DNA from: Agrobacterium larrymoorei
Lineage (GTDB): Bacteria > Pseudomonadota > Alphaproteobacteria > Rhizobiales > Rhizobiaceae
DNA: 64,000 bases
Assembly (NCBI RefSeq): GCF_013322225.1
Contig: NZ_JAAMFB010000016.1
Coordinates: forward strand, 62,001-126,000
Direction: 5' to 3'
This document shows positions 38,259 to 48,533 of this stretch, piece by piece. Under the pieces are notes generated by a model. It was not told the origin of the DNA and ran no database searches. It worked only from the letters and a program-made list of their open reading frames with translations. Positions within the stretch are counted from its first letter, which is position 1. The number at the start of each line of letters is the position of its first letter. Both the position numbers and the translations under genes were made by a program.

Positions 38259-38519
38259 CGAGAACTCTTTCGACAAGCGTCGGGTGGCTCACTGGCAAAC
38301 CTGTGCCGTCCCGCGCATCTTTAATGGGAGGATTTTGCCTTCATGGCAGCAAGGTCAAGCTAATCTCAACGTTAAGGGCAATCTGATATAAAGCTGTTTA
38401 GATTCGCTTAAATTCACCGAATTCTTATGGGTAAAGCAGGCTAGAATCCGATGCCATGGCCGGTCGGAAACGATAAAATCGCTTGCGCTGCGGGCGATTG
38501 GTCGTCATTGACACAAACC

Positions 38520-39272
38520 ATGACCAAAATGACTGAAAATCAACGGCTGGACCAGCTTCTGGTGGCCAAAGGGCTGTTCGCCAGCCGTTCCCGTGCAAGG
38601 GATGCAGTGTCGCGTGGCACGGTGAGCGTAAATGGCAAGATCGTTACAAAGCCGAGCCTGTCCTTCCCTGAAAATGCGGTGATCGCCATAGACGATCCCG
38701 CGCAGGATTATGTTTCGCGCGCGGCGCTGAAGCTCGTAGCGGCACTCGATCATTTCAAGCTCGACCCTTCCGGCCATGAGTGTCTGGATGTGGGCGCGTC
38801 TACCGGCGGCTTTACCGAGGTTCTGCTGCAACGGGGTGCCGCGCATGTAACAGCCATCGATGTCGGGCATGGGCAAATCCACCCGCGTGTGGAGGCCGAC
38901 CCACGCGTCACGAGCATCGAGGGGCTGAACGCCCGCTTTCTTAGCGAAGACGACATCGAAAACCGCCCGATCAGCTTCATCGTCTCCGATGTTTCCTTTA
39001 TCTCGCTGAAAATCGCGCTTGCACCTGCACTGGAGCTGGCCGAACCGGAGGCCTTTGCCGTTCTGCTGGTGAAGCCACAGTTCGAGGCTGGTCGCGATGC
39101 GATCAGCAAGGCGGGTCTGCTGAAAGAACCGGAAAGCGCTCCGCAGGTCGCCGCAGAGCTGGAACGTTGGCTGGTGGAAGACATGGGCTGGATCAGCCTT
39201 GGCCTCATCCCCTCCCCGATCTCCGGCGGAGACGGCAATGTTGAATTCCTTCTCGGAGGCAGAAAGCCATGA
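38520..39272 (+). CDS. tlyA: TlyA-family rRNA (cytidine-2'-O)-methyltransferase
   Basis: A 250-residue protein with an N-terminal S4 RNA-binding domain (RLDQLLVAKGLFASRSRARD) and a FtsJ-like methyltransferase domain (CLDVGASTGGFTEVLL at about 89-100, IVSDVSFISLK, VKPQFEAG). TlyA methylates ribosomal RNA and determines capreomycin sensitivity in mycobacteria; older annotations call it haemolysin. Two ATGs three codons apart are possible and neither has a strong ribosome site, so the exact start is uncertain. Overlaps the next gene by four bases. Confidence 0.9.
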   Translation: MTKMTENQRLDQLLVAKGLFASRSRARDAVSRGTVSVNGKIVTKPSLSFPENAVIAIDDPAQDYVSRAALKLVAALDHFKLDPSGHECLDVGASTGGFTEVLLQRGAAHVTAIDVGHGQIHPRVEADPRVTSIEGLNARFLSEDDIENRPISFIVSDVSFISLKIALAPALELAEPEAFAVLLVKPQFEAGRDAISKAGLLKEPESAPQVAAELERWLVEDMGWISLGLIPSPISGGDGNVEFLLGGRKP

Positions 39273-40519
39273 GCACCCAGACCGTAAAAATCCAGAGCCT
39301 CGGCGCGCAGGGCGACGGCATTGCACACGGTCCCGAGGGCACGGTCTATGTGCCCTTCACGCTGCCGGGCGAAACCGTGGCGATCGCCCGCGTGAAAGAC
39401 GAGGGCACCGTCATGTCCATCGCAGAAGCCTCGCCCGACCGCCGGGAGCCTGCCTGTCGGCATTTCGGGCCAGAGGGAAAGAACGGTACCTGCGGCGGCT
39501 GTTCGCTGCAACATGTAGCGGATGAGCCCTACCACGCCTTCAAGCGCAACCTCGTCTTTTCCGCACTGAGATCGAAAGGAATCGATATTGAGGTCGATCC
39601 TCTCGTGATCTGTCGCCCCGGCGAGCGGAGACGCGTCGTTTTCGCCGCCCGCAAGACGGAAAAAGGTCTGCTCCTCGGTTACAGCCAGGCGGGAAGTCAC
39701 CACATCGTCGACATCGAGGAATGTCCCATCGCCGCAGTGGGGATCATCTCGAAACTGGACGCCATCCGCGCCATCGGCCTGACAGTGACATCGAATGCGG
39801 AGCCGTTCCGCATCGCGGTGCTGGAAACGCTGTCCGGGCTTGATATCTCCATCGAAGGCATCAAGTCGGTCAATGACAAGCAGCGCCGTGCGCTCACCGA
39901 CACAGTGCTTTCCATGCGCGGTATCGCACGCGTTTCGCTTGCGGGCGAAATCCTGATCGAACCGCAGAAGCCAGAGATCGAATTCAATGGCGTAAAGGTG
40001 CTGCCACCAGCGGGCAGCTTCGTGCAGGCAACCAAGTCTGCCGAACAAGCCATGGCGGATTTGGTGTTTTCCCATGTCGGAAAATCCAAGCGAATTGCCG
40101 ACCTCTTCTGCGGAACCGGCACCTTTGCGCTGCGGCTGGCACGCGTGGCCAGGGTTCATGCAGTGGAGGCGGAAGACAAGCCATTGAAGGCGCTGGATTT
40201 TGCAGCGCGCAACACGCAGGGCCTGAAACCCGTCAGCATCGAAAAGCGTGATCTCTTCCGTCATGCGCTGATCGCCAAGGAACTGAAGAACTACGACGCC
40301 GTGGTCTTCGATCCGCCGCGCGCAGGTGCGGAACTTCAGAGCAAGGAACTGGCGCGCAGCACCGTCAGGAAGATCGTCGCCGTCAGCTGCAATCCGTTAT
40401 CGCTAGCGCGTGATCTGTCGATTCTCATTCAGGGCGGTTACCGCGTGACGCGGGTTGTGCCCATCGACCAGTTCCTGTGGTCGCCGCATGTCGAGGCCGT
40501 GGCTTTTCTGGAGAAGTGA
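39269..40519 (+). CDS. Class I RNA (uracil-5-)-methyltransferase, RumA/TrmA family
   Basis: A 416-residue SAM enzyme: N-terminal TRAM domain (TVKIQSLGAQGDGIAHGPEG), iron-sulfur cysteines (CRHFGPEGKNGTCGGCSLQ plus ECPIA), Rossmann motif IADLFCGTGTFALRLA, FDPPRAGAE and the catalytic cysteine loop VAVSCNPLSLARD. Similar enzymes make 5-methyluridine in 23S rRNA (RlmC/RlmD) or tRNA (TrmA); which position this one targets cannot be read directly. Coupled to tlyA by ATGA overlap. Confidence 0.9.
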   Translation: MSTQTVKIQSLGAQGDGIAHGPEGTVYVPFTLPGETVAIARVKDEGTVMSIAEASPDRREPACRHFGPEGKNGTCGGCSLQHVADEPYHAFKRNLVFSALRSKGIDIEVDPLVICRPGERRRVVFAARKTEKGLLLGYSQAGSHHIVDIEECPIAAVGIISKLDAIRAIGLTVTSNAEPFRIAVLETLSGLDISIEGIKSVNDKQRRALTDTVLSMRGIARVSLAGEILIEPQKPEIEFNGVKVLPPAGSFVQATKSAEQAMADLVFSHVGKSKRIADLFCGTGTFALRLARVARVHAVEAEDKPLKALDFAARNTQGLKPVSIEKRDLFRHALIAKELKNYDAVVFDPPRAGAELQSKELARSTVRKIVAVSCNPLSLARDLSILIQGGYRVTRVVPIDQFLWSPHVEAVAFLEK

Positions 40520-40525
40520 GCCTCT

Positions 40526-41410
40526 TCAGTTGCTTTCCTTGCGAAGATGGATAGTCACCCAGCCATTGCGCCAGATGGTGCGGATATGGCTCAACTGCGC
40601 GCCGTTATAGGCCGAAAGAACTTTCCAGCGCTGCGAAGCGAGAATGCCGGAAAGGATGACCGTACCGCCCGGAGCCAGATGCGCCACCAGTTGCGGTGCC
40701 ATCTTGATGAGTGGACGGGCCAGAATATTGGCGATGATGAGATCGAAAGGGCCATGCTTGCGGAACGAATCCGAATGGAAGCCGGGCGCGGTTTCGAAGG
40801 AAATGCCGGAGACGATGCCGTTCAGGCGCGCATTCTCCTTCGCCACTTTCGTTGCGATGGGGTCGATATCCGTCGCCAGAACCGGCACCTTGCGCATCTT
40901 CGCAGTGGCGATGGCGAGGACACCGCTGCCGGTGCCTAGATCGAGCGCGTTACGGATGGTGCGTGCGCGCAGCACTTCTTCGATCATCTCGAGGCAGCCC
41001 GCCGTCGTGCCGTGGTGACCGGTGCCGAAAGCCTGCCCCGCCTCGATCTCGATAGCGAGATCGTTTGCGCGCACCTTGTCGCGGTCGTGCGATCCGTGAA
41101 CGAGAAAGCGCCCTGCCCGCACCGGCTTTAGCCCTTCAAGCGACTTTGCGATCCAATCCACGTCGGGAATGACTTCGCGCTCTATTTTCAAATGTGGAAA
41201 TGCCGCTTTCAGCAGCGTGTCGAAGCGTTCGGTGATGTCCTCTTCCTGCTCTAGCAGCAGGTAGATCGACGCTTCCCAAATGTCGCGCTTTTCGTCCACT
41301 TCCGTCGTGGCGATGGCTATGTCTTCCTCGCCAAAGACCTCCGACATGACATCAAGCACTTCGCCTGCCTGAACTTCGGTGGTGGTGACATAGAGACGGA
41401 TTTCGCTCAC
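40526..41410 (-). CDS. prmA: Ribosomal protein L11 methyltransferase
   Basis: A 294-residue SAM enzyme that trimethylates L11. N-terminal substrate-recognition domain (EIRLYVTTTEVQAGEVLDVM), linker, then the catalytic domain with AGQAFGTGHHGTTAGCLEMI split, DLGTGSGVLAIATAKM and the NILARPLIKMAPQL motif (the N-I-x-x-x-P-L type conserved in PrmA). Converges with the methyltransferase gene with six bases between stops. Confidence 0.93.
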   Translation of the reverse strand: MSEIRLYVTTTEVQAGEVLDVMSEVFGEEDIAIATTEVDEKRDIWEASIYLLLEQEEDITERFDTLLKAAFPHLKIEREVIPDVDWIAKSLEGLKPVRAGRFLVHGSHDRDKVRANDLAIEIEAGQAFGTGHHGTTAGCLEMIEEVLRARTIRNALDLGTGSGVLAIATAKMRKVPVLATDIDPIATKVAKENARLNGIVSGISFETAPGFHSDSFRKHGPFDLIIANILARPLIKMAPQLVAHLAPGGTVILSGILASQRWKVLSAYNGAQLSHIRTIWRNGWVTIHLRKESN

Positions 41411-41501
41411 GGCTGACGCTTTCTTCGAATGGTATCAGCGTCAGCCTTTGCCACAAAACCCGCGTCAATCCAATGGATCGACGCAGGATTATTCTATGGC
41501 C

Positions 41502-42101
41502 TCAGATCTTCAGGAGATTTTCCAGCTTTTGCACGGCCACATCAGGGTTTTCCCCGTAGGCGATGGTTCCGGCAAAGCCGCCGTCTGGACGCAGCAGAAT
41601 AACAGATGCCGTGTGATCCATGGTGTACTCGCCATTTGGATCCTTCTCGTCTACCGGCATCTTCTTGGCATAGATGCGATACCCCTTCAGCATCTCGGCA
41701 ATCTTGTCAGGCGCACCGGTGATACCCGTTATACGCTTGGAAACATTGGAAATATACTGGTTCATGATCTCCGGCGTATCACGCTCGGGGTCGACCGAAA
41801 CGAAATAGGCCTGCATCTTGTCGCCAGCCGGGTCCACTTTCTCCATCCAGCCATTCATTTCGAACAGGGTTGTCGGGCACACCTCAGGGCAGTGGGTGAA
41901 ACCGAAGAAGAGTGCGGTCGGCTTACCCTGAAATGCCTTTTCCGTAATAGGCTGACCATTCTGCGCGACCAGTTGGAACGGCGTACCGTAAACCTCTTCC
42001 ACCATTTCATTTCGGCTCTTGGTCAACTCCATCGTCAACCAGCCCATGACGCCAAGCAAAACGACCACAGCGCCCCAAAGCGCGAAACGGATATTTTTCA
42101 T
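41502..42101 (-). CDS. SCO1/SenC/PrrC-family copper protein
   Basis: A 199-residue thioredoxin-fold protein with one N-terminal membrane anchor (IRFALWGAVVVLLGVMGWL). The copper/redox motif GFTHCPEVCPTTLFEM (C-x3-C) and the distal His in YTMDHTASVILL are present. Sco proteins deliver copper to the CuA site of cytochrome oxidase, so it probably serves CtaC encoded near 13 kb. ATG at 42101 with GAGGAAC upstream. Not in the cta operon. Confidence 0.92.
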   Translation of the reverse strand: MKNIRFALWGAVVVLLGVMGWLTMELTKSRNEMVEEVYGTPFQLVAQNGQPITEKAFQGKPTALFFGFTHCPEVCPTTLFEMNGWMEKVDPAGDKMQAYFVSVDPERDTPEIMNQYISNVSKRITGITGAPDKIAEMLKGYRIYAKKMPVDEKDPNGEYTMDHTASVILLRPDGGFAGTIAYGENPDVAVQKLENLLKI

Positions 42102-42226
42102 GCTGTTCCTCGATAAGCCCTTCGGCCGGAAACCCAGCCTCTTACAGCTTGTGATAACCAAGCGGGCGATTTTGCGCAAATCAAGAAGCCGGTGAGAACG
42201 ACACCGCGCTGTTTTGTCTCACGAGA

Positions 42227-42385
42227 TCAAAAACACCAAGCAATGCCGTTTTGAACGGTCGCGAGAAAGATGTCCGTGCTGTGACGGAGCCAGCCTTCGA
42301 AGGTCATTAGTGAAAGATACAGGATGCCGCCGGTAGCAACGGCACCGAAAAGCAACTTGCCGGAATGTGAAAGGATGGCGCTCAT
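42227..42385 (-). CDS. Small membrane protein, 52 aa, unknown
   Basis: A 52-codon frame encoding MSAILSHSGKLLFGAVATGG, one membrane helix, then SLMTFEGWLRHSTDIFLATV and a C-terminal QNGIAWCF. The balanced amphipathic pattern after the helix looks like a real small inner-membrane protein rather than a chance frame, but the ribosome site is weak and the role is unknown. It lies between the Sco gene and cheW. A longer frame starting 19 codons upstream adds an unlikely Cys-rich leader. Confidence 0.5.
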   Translation of the reverse strand: MSAILSHSGKLLFGAVATGGILYLSLMTFEGWLRHSTDIFLATVQNGIAWCF

Positions 42386-42607
42386 GCTGATAAATATACT
42401 GTAAATGCCGCAGCAAGTAAAAGGCTCGGAAACCTTTTTCAAAAGGTTACATCACGCTGTTAGGGAAAGCTTAAGTGGTTCTTGCCATGATGCTCGCCAG
42501 CGGTTCGCACAAGCGCTCGACATGATGTCACCGGAACGACCGGACACCGCATATCTCCGAAAAATTCAATACGGCCCGCCAGAGAGCCGTTAGGAAAAGT
42601 TCCGGCC

Positions 42608-43075
42608 ATGACGAACGCCATCAAACAATCCGGCGCATATCTCGAAATCGTTTCCTTCCATCTCGGCGATCAGGAATTCTGCATCGACATCATGGCGATC
42701 CGCGAAATTCGCGGCTGGGCGCCCGTGACGCCGATGCCCCACACACCGCCTTATGTCCTTGGCCTCATCAACCTGCGTGGCGCAGTGATCCCGGTCATCG
42801 ACATGGCCTGCCGCCTCGGCATGAAAATGACCGAGCCGTCAGAGCGTTCTGCCATCATCGTCACCGACATCGGCGGCAAGCTGGTCGGCCTGCTCGTCGA
42901 GCAGGTTTCCGACATGATGACGATCAAGTCCGAAGACCTCCAGCCCGCCCCGGAAATCATCCCGGAAGAACAGCGCGACTTCTGCCGCGGCATCGTGGCG
43001 CTGGAAAAAAGCATGGTCTGCTTCCTCAACCTCGACACCGTTATCGCGGACGAGCTCTCGCGCGAAGCTGCTTAA
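42608..43075 (+). CDS. cheW: CheW-type chemotaxis coupling protein (orphan)
   Basis: A 155-residue single CheW domain: EIVSFHLGDQEFCIDIMAIR, REIRGWAPVTPMPHTPPYVLG, GLINLRGAVIPVIDMACRLG, then VGLLVEQVSDMMTIK and the final FCRGIVALEKSMVCFLNLD. It couples receptors to the CheA kinase. It is not next to cheA or cheR here; the nearest chemotaxis gene is the receptor 4.4 kb upstream, so it is an orphan cheW. TTAGGAAAAG gives the ribosome site. Confidence 0.94.
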   Translation: MTNAIKQSGAYLEIVSFHLGDQEFCIDIMAIREIRGWAPVTPMPHTPPYVLGLINLRGAVIPVIDMACRLGMKMTEPSERSAIIVTDIGGKLVGLLVEQVSDMMTIKSEDLQPAPEIIPEEQRDFCRGIVALEKSMVCFLNLDTVIADELSREAA

Positions 43076-43101
43076 GCGATCTAATTTCCGATGGAATTTC
43101 G

Positions 43102-43132
43102 AAAATGGCGGGCTCTTGCTCGCCATTTTTTC
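43102..43132 (+). terminator. cheW terminator
   Basis: Nine-base stem AAAATGGCG / CGCCATTTT with a 10-base loop and a T-run, 26 bases after the cheW stop. The A-flank gives a T-run on the minus strand too, so it can also end creA. Confidence 0.88.
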
Positions 43133-43154
43133 GTTCGGGGGAACGCGCCGAGCT

Positions 43155-43643
43155 TCAAGGCTTGCCGTTCTTCCACGTCACGTTCTGCCCATAAAGCGGC
43201 ACGGTCGAAATCGCCATCTTCGCCGACCCATCGGTCAGTTCACGCGTGTGGACCAGATAGACCAGCGTGTCGTTGGCCTTGTCGTAAATCCGGTTCACAA
43301 CCAGCTTCTTCCAAACAAGCGACATGCCCTGCCGGAACACCTCTTCACCGCCCTTGGAGAGATCGATATCCCCTACCTCCACCGGCCCCGTCTGGCTGCA
43401 CGAAATCGCATTGTTGGAAGGGTCTTCAAACCAGTTGCCGTTCTTAAGCCTATCGATCACGCCGCGGTCGAAATAGGTGATATGGCACGTCACACCCTTC
43501 ACTTCGGGATCGGCAATCGCCTCGATCTTGATATCGTTGCCGGTCCAGTCCACCCCGACTTCGCCGACGACCTGCGCCTGCGCAGCAAAAGGCAGCAATG
43601 CCACACCTGAAACCAGCAGCGCCCGAAGCTTTTGTGAAATCAT
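43155..43643 (-). CDS. creA: CreA-family periplasmic protein
   Basis: A 162-residue secreted protein: signal peptide (SQKLRALLVSGVALLPFAAQAQ) then the CreA domain with GEVGVDWTGNDIKIEAIADP, GVTCHITYFDRGVI, EDPSNNAISCSQTGP and VWKKLVVNRIYDKANDTLVYL in pieces; two cysteines probably form a disulfide. CreA function is unknown. A textbook GGAGGTAAAGG site precedes the chosen ATG, which is 18 codons inside the open frame. Confidence 0.9.
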   Translation of the reverse strand: MISQKLRALLVSGVALLPFAAQAQVVGEVGVDWTGNDIKIEAIADPEVKGVTCHITYFDRGVIDRLKNGNWFEDPSNNAISCSQTGPVEVGDIDLSKGGEEVFRQGMSLVWKKLVVNRIYDKANDTLVYLVHTRELTDGSAKMAISTVPLYGQNVTWKNGKP

Positions 43644-43707
43644 AGCCTTTACCTCCATATCTGGAATAACAGATAGGGTGGCGTGCGCACGTAACAAGAT
43701 GGATGGA

Positions 43708-44298
43708 TTAGCGTTTTCTCATTGTGCAGGGCTCATAGCCCATGGCATGCAAACGCCCCGCCACCATGCCGATCCTTGCCGGGATTTCGTGGACATATTG
43801 GAGCGCCAGCTCCTTCGCCGCCGCAATCGCAGCCGACGCACAGACCACAGCGTCCTCCGCGGCATTGTGATGGACGAATCTCAACTGCAAATGGTGCGCG
43901 ATGATATTCAGCTTATGCGACGGCAGTGACGGCCAAACCCGCTGCGCCATCTTCACGCTGCAAAAGTAGGAAAGCTGCGGATAACTCTGGCGATATTTAT
44001 CGAAGCTCGCACGCATCACGCTGAAATCGAAGGCAGCATTATGCGCGATCATAGTCGCGTCGCGGAAGTCGTCGACAAATTCATCCATGACCTCGGGAAA
44101 CTCCGGCGCATCTTCCACGTCCTCGGGCCGGATACCATGCACGGCGATGTTGAAGGAAGAAAACCGCATATCCTTCGGTCGGATCAGCCGCTCCTCGACG
44201 CGCTGGATCACCCCATCCTCGATCCAGGCAAGCCCCACGGAGCAGGCGCTGCCACGCTCCTCATTGGCGGTTTCGAAATCGATGGCGATGGTCTTCAA
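43708..44298 (-). CDS. DEDD-family 3'-5' exonuclease (DnaQ/epsilon-like)
   Basis: A 196-residue exonuclease: Exo I TIAIDFETAN, Exo II IAHNAAFDFSVM, Exo III VHHNAAEDAVVC, so all acidic residues are there. A stand-alone proofreading-type domain of the PolC/epsilon branch, possibly in DNA repair. The domain starts immediately at the probable start codon, a TTG (LKTIAIDFETAN) preceded by GGGAATCG; no ATG is available close by and the longer frame is not protein-like. Start therefore tentative. Confidence 0.85.
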   Translation of the reverse strand: MKTIAIDFETANEERGSACSVGLAWIEDGVIQRVEERLIRPKDMRFSSFNIAVHGIRPEDVEDAPEFPEVMDEFVDDFRDATMIAHNAAFDFSVMRASFDKYRQSYPQLSYFCSVKMAQRVWPSLPSHKLNIIAHHLQLRFVHHNAAEDAVVCASAAIAAAKELALQYVHEIPARIGMVAGRLHAMGYEPCTMRKR

Positions 44299-44566
44299 GA
44301 AGCGATTCCCGTGTTGTCCAGAGCGGGCAATAGCGGAAACTACCGCAAAAATGAAGGCCCGGTGTTGACGGCAGGGCACACGGGCGGCATCTTCCGCGCG
44401 TGATCGCAACGACCAACACGATGATGCTCACGGCAACGACCACCGTAACCACGGCGGGCGATGGAGCATTGGCGCGATAGGTTTCGCGATCCTTCCCTCA
44501 AAGCCCTGCCGAAGCAGCAGGGCGAGACACTGCACCTGCTCTTCCAACTGCAAAAAGGAAACAGGC

Positions 44567-45097
44567 ATGTCACAGTCCACTGAACCATCTCATCAAACGG
44601 ATTTCTCAATTGGCGACGTCATCATACGGGGCATCAGGCCAGATGATGCTGAAGCCGCGACAAGAGTGCTGAACATGCCGGGGGTCCGTCATGGCACGCT
44701 GCGCCAGCCCTTTCAGAGCATCTCCCAAACCCACCGCTATATTGAAGAACTGACACCTGCCGATATCGTGATCGTTGCCGAATGGCATGGTATTTTTCTT
44801 GGCCAAGCCGGTCTCTATGCCCAACGAGGCCGTCGCCGCCATGCAGCGTCCCTCGGGCTTGGCATTCATGATGATTTCACCGGCAAGGGTATAGGAAACC
44901 TTTTCCTGAAAACACTTCTGGATGCCGCCGATAACTGGCATGACCTCAAGCGCATCGAGTTGAATGTCTTCACCGACAATCTGGGTGCCGTCCACCTCTA
45001 TGAAAAGTTTGGTTTCGCAAAGGAAGGCGTGATGAGGCAATACGCCTTCCGCAATGGCACCTACGCCGATTGCTATCTGATGGCACGCCTCCGATGA
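44567..45097 (+). CDS. GNAT-family N-acetyltransferase
   Basis: A 176-residue acetyltransferase of the RimJ/SpeG-like type: N-terminal IIRGIRPDDAEAATRVLNMPG, acetyl-CoA motif GLGIHDDFTGKGIGNLFLKTLL (the R/Q-x-x-G-x-G/A loop reads FTGKGIG), and the ending VFTDNLGAVHLYEKFGFAKEGVMRQYA. Substrate unknown. An AAAAAGGAAAC site precedes the ATG. Convergent with ligA, 18 bases between stops. Confidence 0.9.
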   Translation: MSQSTEPSHQTDFSIGDVIIRGIRPDDAEAATRVLNMPGVRHGTLRQPFQSISQTHRYIEELTPADIVIVAEWHGIFLGQAGLYAQRGRRRHAASLGLGIHDDFTGKGIGNLFLKTLLDAADNWHDLKRIELNVFTDNLGAVHLYEKFGFAKEGVMRQYAFRNGTYADCYLMARLR

Positions 45098-45115
45098 CGG
45101 GACTTCCGGCTGGTC

Positions 45116-47317
<2,202 letters not shown>

Positions 47318-47455
47318 TTACCTCAAAATTCCGGCAAGAAAAAATGGATAAATGTACGGTAGAAATCAAATAAAATACAACCTGGCTATTTTCTTGAGGA
47401 AAATGCTTTGCTATGCATCGCTCATCAAACATACATATTCAGGTAAGTTTTTATA

Positions 47456-47965
47456 ATGGATAGCCAATTCGGTTGCGTGCGTTCTCCGGAGAAAATCGAC
47501 AAATGGGAAGAAGGACGCAGGCCGGAATCCATCTCGACATTGAACGGTCCGCTTGCTGGAAATCTTGAAAAACTGAAAGCGCTCGCCCAGTGCGATTTGT
47601 TCCGGTTCGCCGCCCGCGCAAAGAATTACATTTGGGCAATGGACGAGGCTGGCGAAATTGTAATCGCCGTTGAAGAGCTCGCGTTGGATAAACCGGAAGC
47701 TGACTACACCGGCTATCCACGGCGGCGCGGTTACAAGCATCCTTCGGAAGAGAAGAAGCTGGGGCACCCTACTCTCCTCAACGGCGGCAAAGCCCGTATC
47801 GCAGGGGAACTGGCTTTCGACGATGATGATGATGGGTTGGTTTGGGTGCTCAACGCCAATTCGGGGCGTTACTGCAAGCAAATGCCCCCCACGAATGCGC
47901 AGATTGACGCCGTTGCAGATGTTTTCAAAGATCTTGGTGTTGACGTAAAAGTTGACTACGACTAA
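47456..47965 (+). CDS. Unrecognised protein, 169 aa; possible toxin-like C-terminal motif
   Basis: A soluble 169-residue protein without signal or membrane segment, with AGGTAAG nine bases before ATG. I do not recognise a family with confidence. The middle reads LFRFAARAKNYIWAMDEAGE (about 48-67), and the C-terminal part has HPTLLNGGKARIAGELAFDD and VWVLNANSGRYC (His104, AGEL 116-119, SGRY 136-139). That H-x-x-L-x-x-G...A-G-E...N-x-S-G-(H/R)-Y pattern resembles a segment I recall from C-terminal domains of polymorphic-toxin proteins, but this is memory of a pattern, not a match. It is AT-richer than neighbours and interrupts ligA-recN synteny. Confidence 0.7.
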   Translation: MDSQFGCVRSPEKIDKWEEGRRPESISTLNGPLAGNLEKLKALAQCDLFRFAARAKNYIWAMDEAGEIVIAVEELALDKPEADYTGYPRRRGYKHPSEEKKLGHPTLLNGGKARIAGELAFDDDDDGLVWVLNANSGRYCKQMPPTNAQIDAVADVFKDLGVDVKVDYD

Positions 47966-48049
47966 CGAACGCAATTTAATATGGTGCGTTAATCCCCACA
48001 CAAGCAAACCAGTGATATGGTGCGTAAGAGATTATTTATGGAGATAGCA

Positions 48050-48382
48050 ATGACGAACTCTCTCAAGATCGAGTTGATGTCACGTTTAGGCACGTTCCGC
48101 CCAAGCGACCGCACCCATATCGATAACGCGCTCAAAAATGAGGCGAACAGACAGACTGCACTCGACGCGATAAAGGACTTTGTTATCGGTTGGGAAGAAG
48201 CAGATTGGCTCGAAGCCTACTCAATAGAGCGAATAGGCAAATGGATAGCCAAATATCAGTCCAAGCATACTGTCGATGTACTATCGGGTTGGGCGAGGAA
48301 AAACTCTCCTGCACGCCAGCCTGCGCGTCCAGCCCTGCTACGCGGTCTTGAAGTTGGCGCCAAGAATAAAGAGTTCGCCTGA
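48050..48382 (+). CDS. Unrecognised small protein, 110 aa, partner of the upstream gene
   Basis: A 110-residue protein, mainly helical (LKIELMSRLGTFRPSDRTHI then DFVIGWEEADWLEAYSIERI), ending in a basic Pro/Arg-rich tail. GGAG six bases before the ATG at 48050 decides that start over two earlier in-frame ATGs. It follows the 169-aa gene by 84 bases, and an 11-base direct repeat (ATATGGTGCGT at 47979 and 48015) lies between them. Function unknown; position suggests it works with the upstream gene, for instance as an antidote. The terminator after it supports a two-gene unit. Confidence 0.65.
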   Translation: MTNSLKIELMSRLGTFRPSDRTHIDNALKNEANRQTALDAIKDFVIGWEEADWLEAYSIERIGKWIAKYQSKHTVDVLSGWARKNSPARQPARPALLRGLEVGAKNKEFA

Positions 48383-48413
48383 CGGTATCCGTAAATCCTC
48401 GTTTGAATCAGTG

Positions 48414-48441
48414 AGCCTCGCATCTTCGCGGGGCTTTTTTC
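48414..48441 (+). terminator. Terminator of the two-gene cassette
   Basis: Eight-base stem AGCCTCGC / GCGGGGCT (one T-G pair), six-base loop and a run of six Ts. It ends the 169-aa/110-aa unit before the LysE gene. Confidence 0.85.
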
Positions 48442-48533
48442 TTACCACCGTCATCGCTCTTCCAACACTATTCAAAGGCTTGGAATCGCATAGAGTAAAT
48501 ATCCGGACTATGACTCAAGCTCCGGAGCCGCCC

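Noticed and set aside
38750-40264. 504-codon minus-strand open frame
   Set aside because: Lies opposite tlyA and the uracil methyltransferase, both of which have complete catalytic motifs.
42417-42458. Hairpins AAAAGG/CCTTTT and CCTTTT/AAAAGG near cheW as an attenuator
   Set aside because: Short AT-rich stems that pair in several ways; no leader peptide or T-run pattern, so treated as chance.
44261-44452. 63-codon minus-strand frame starting with a hydrophobic stretch
   Set aside because: Overlaps the exonuclease start, Cys/Arg-rich after the helix and without a ribosome site; most likely chance.
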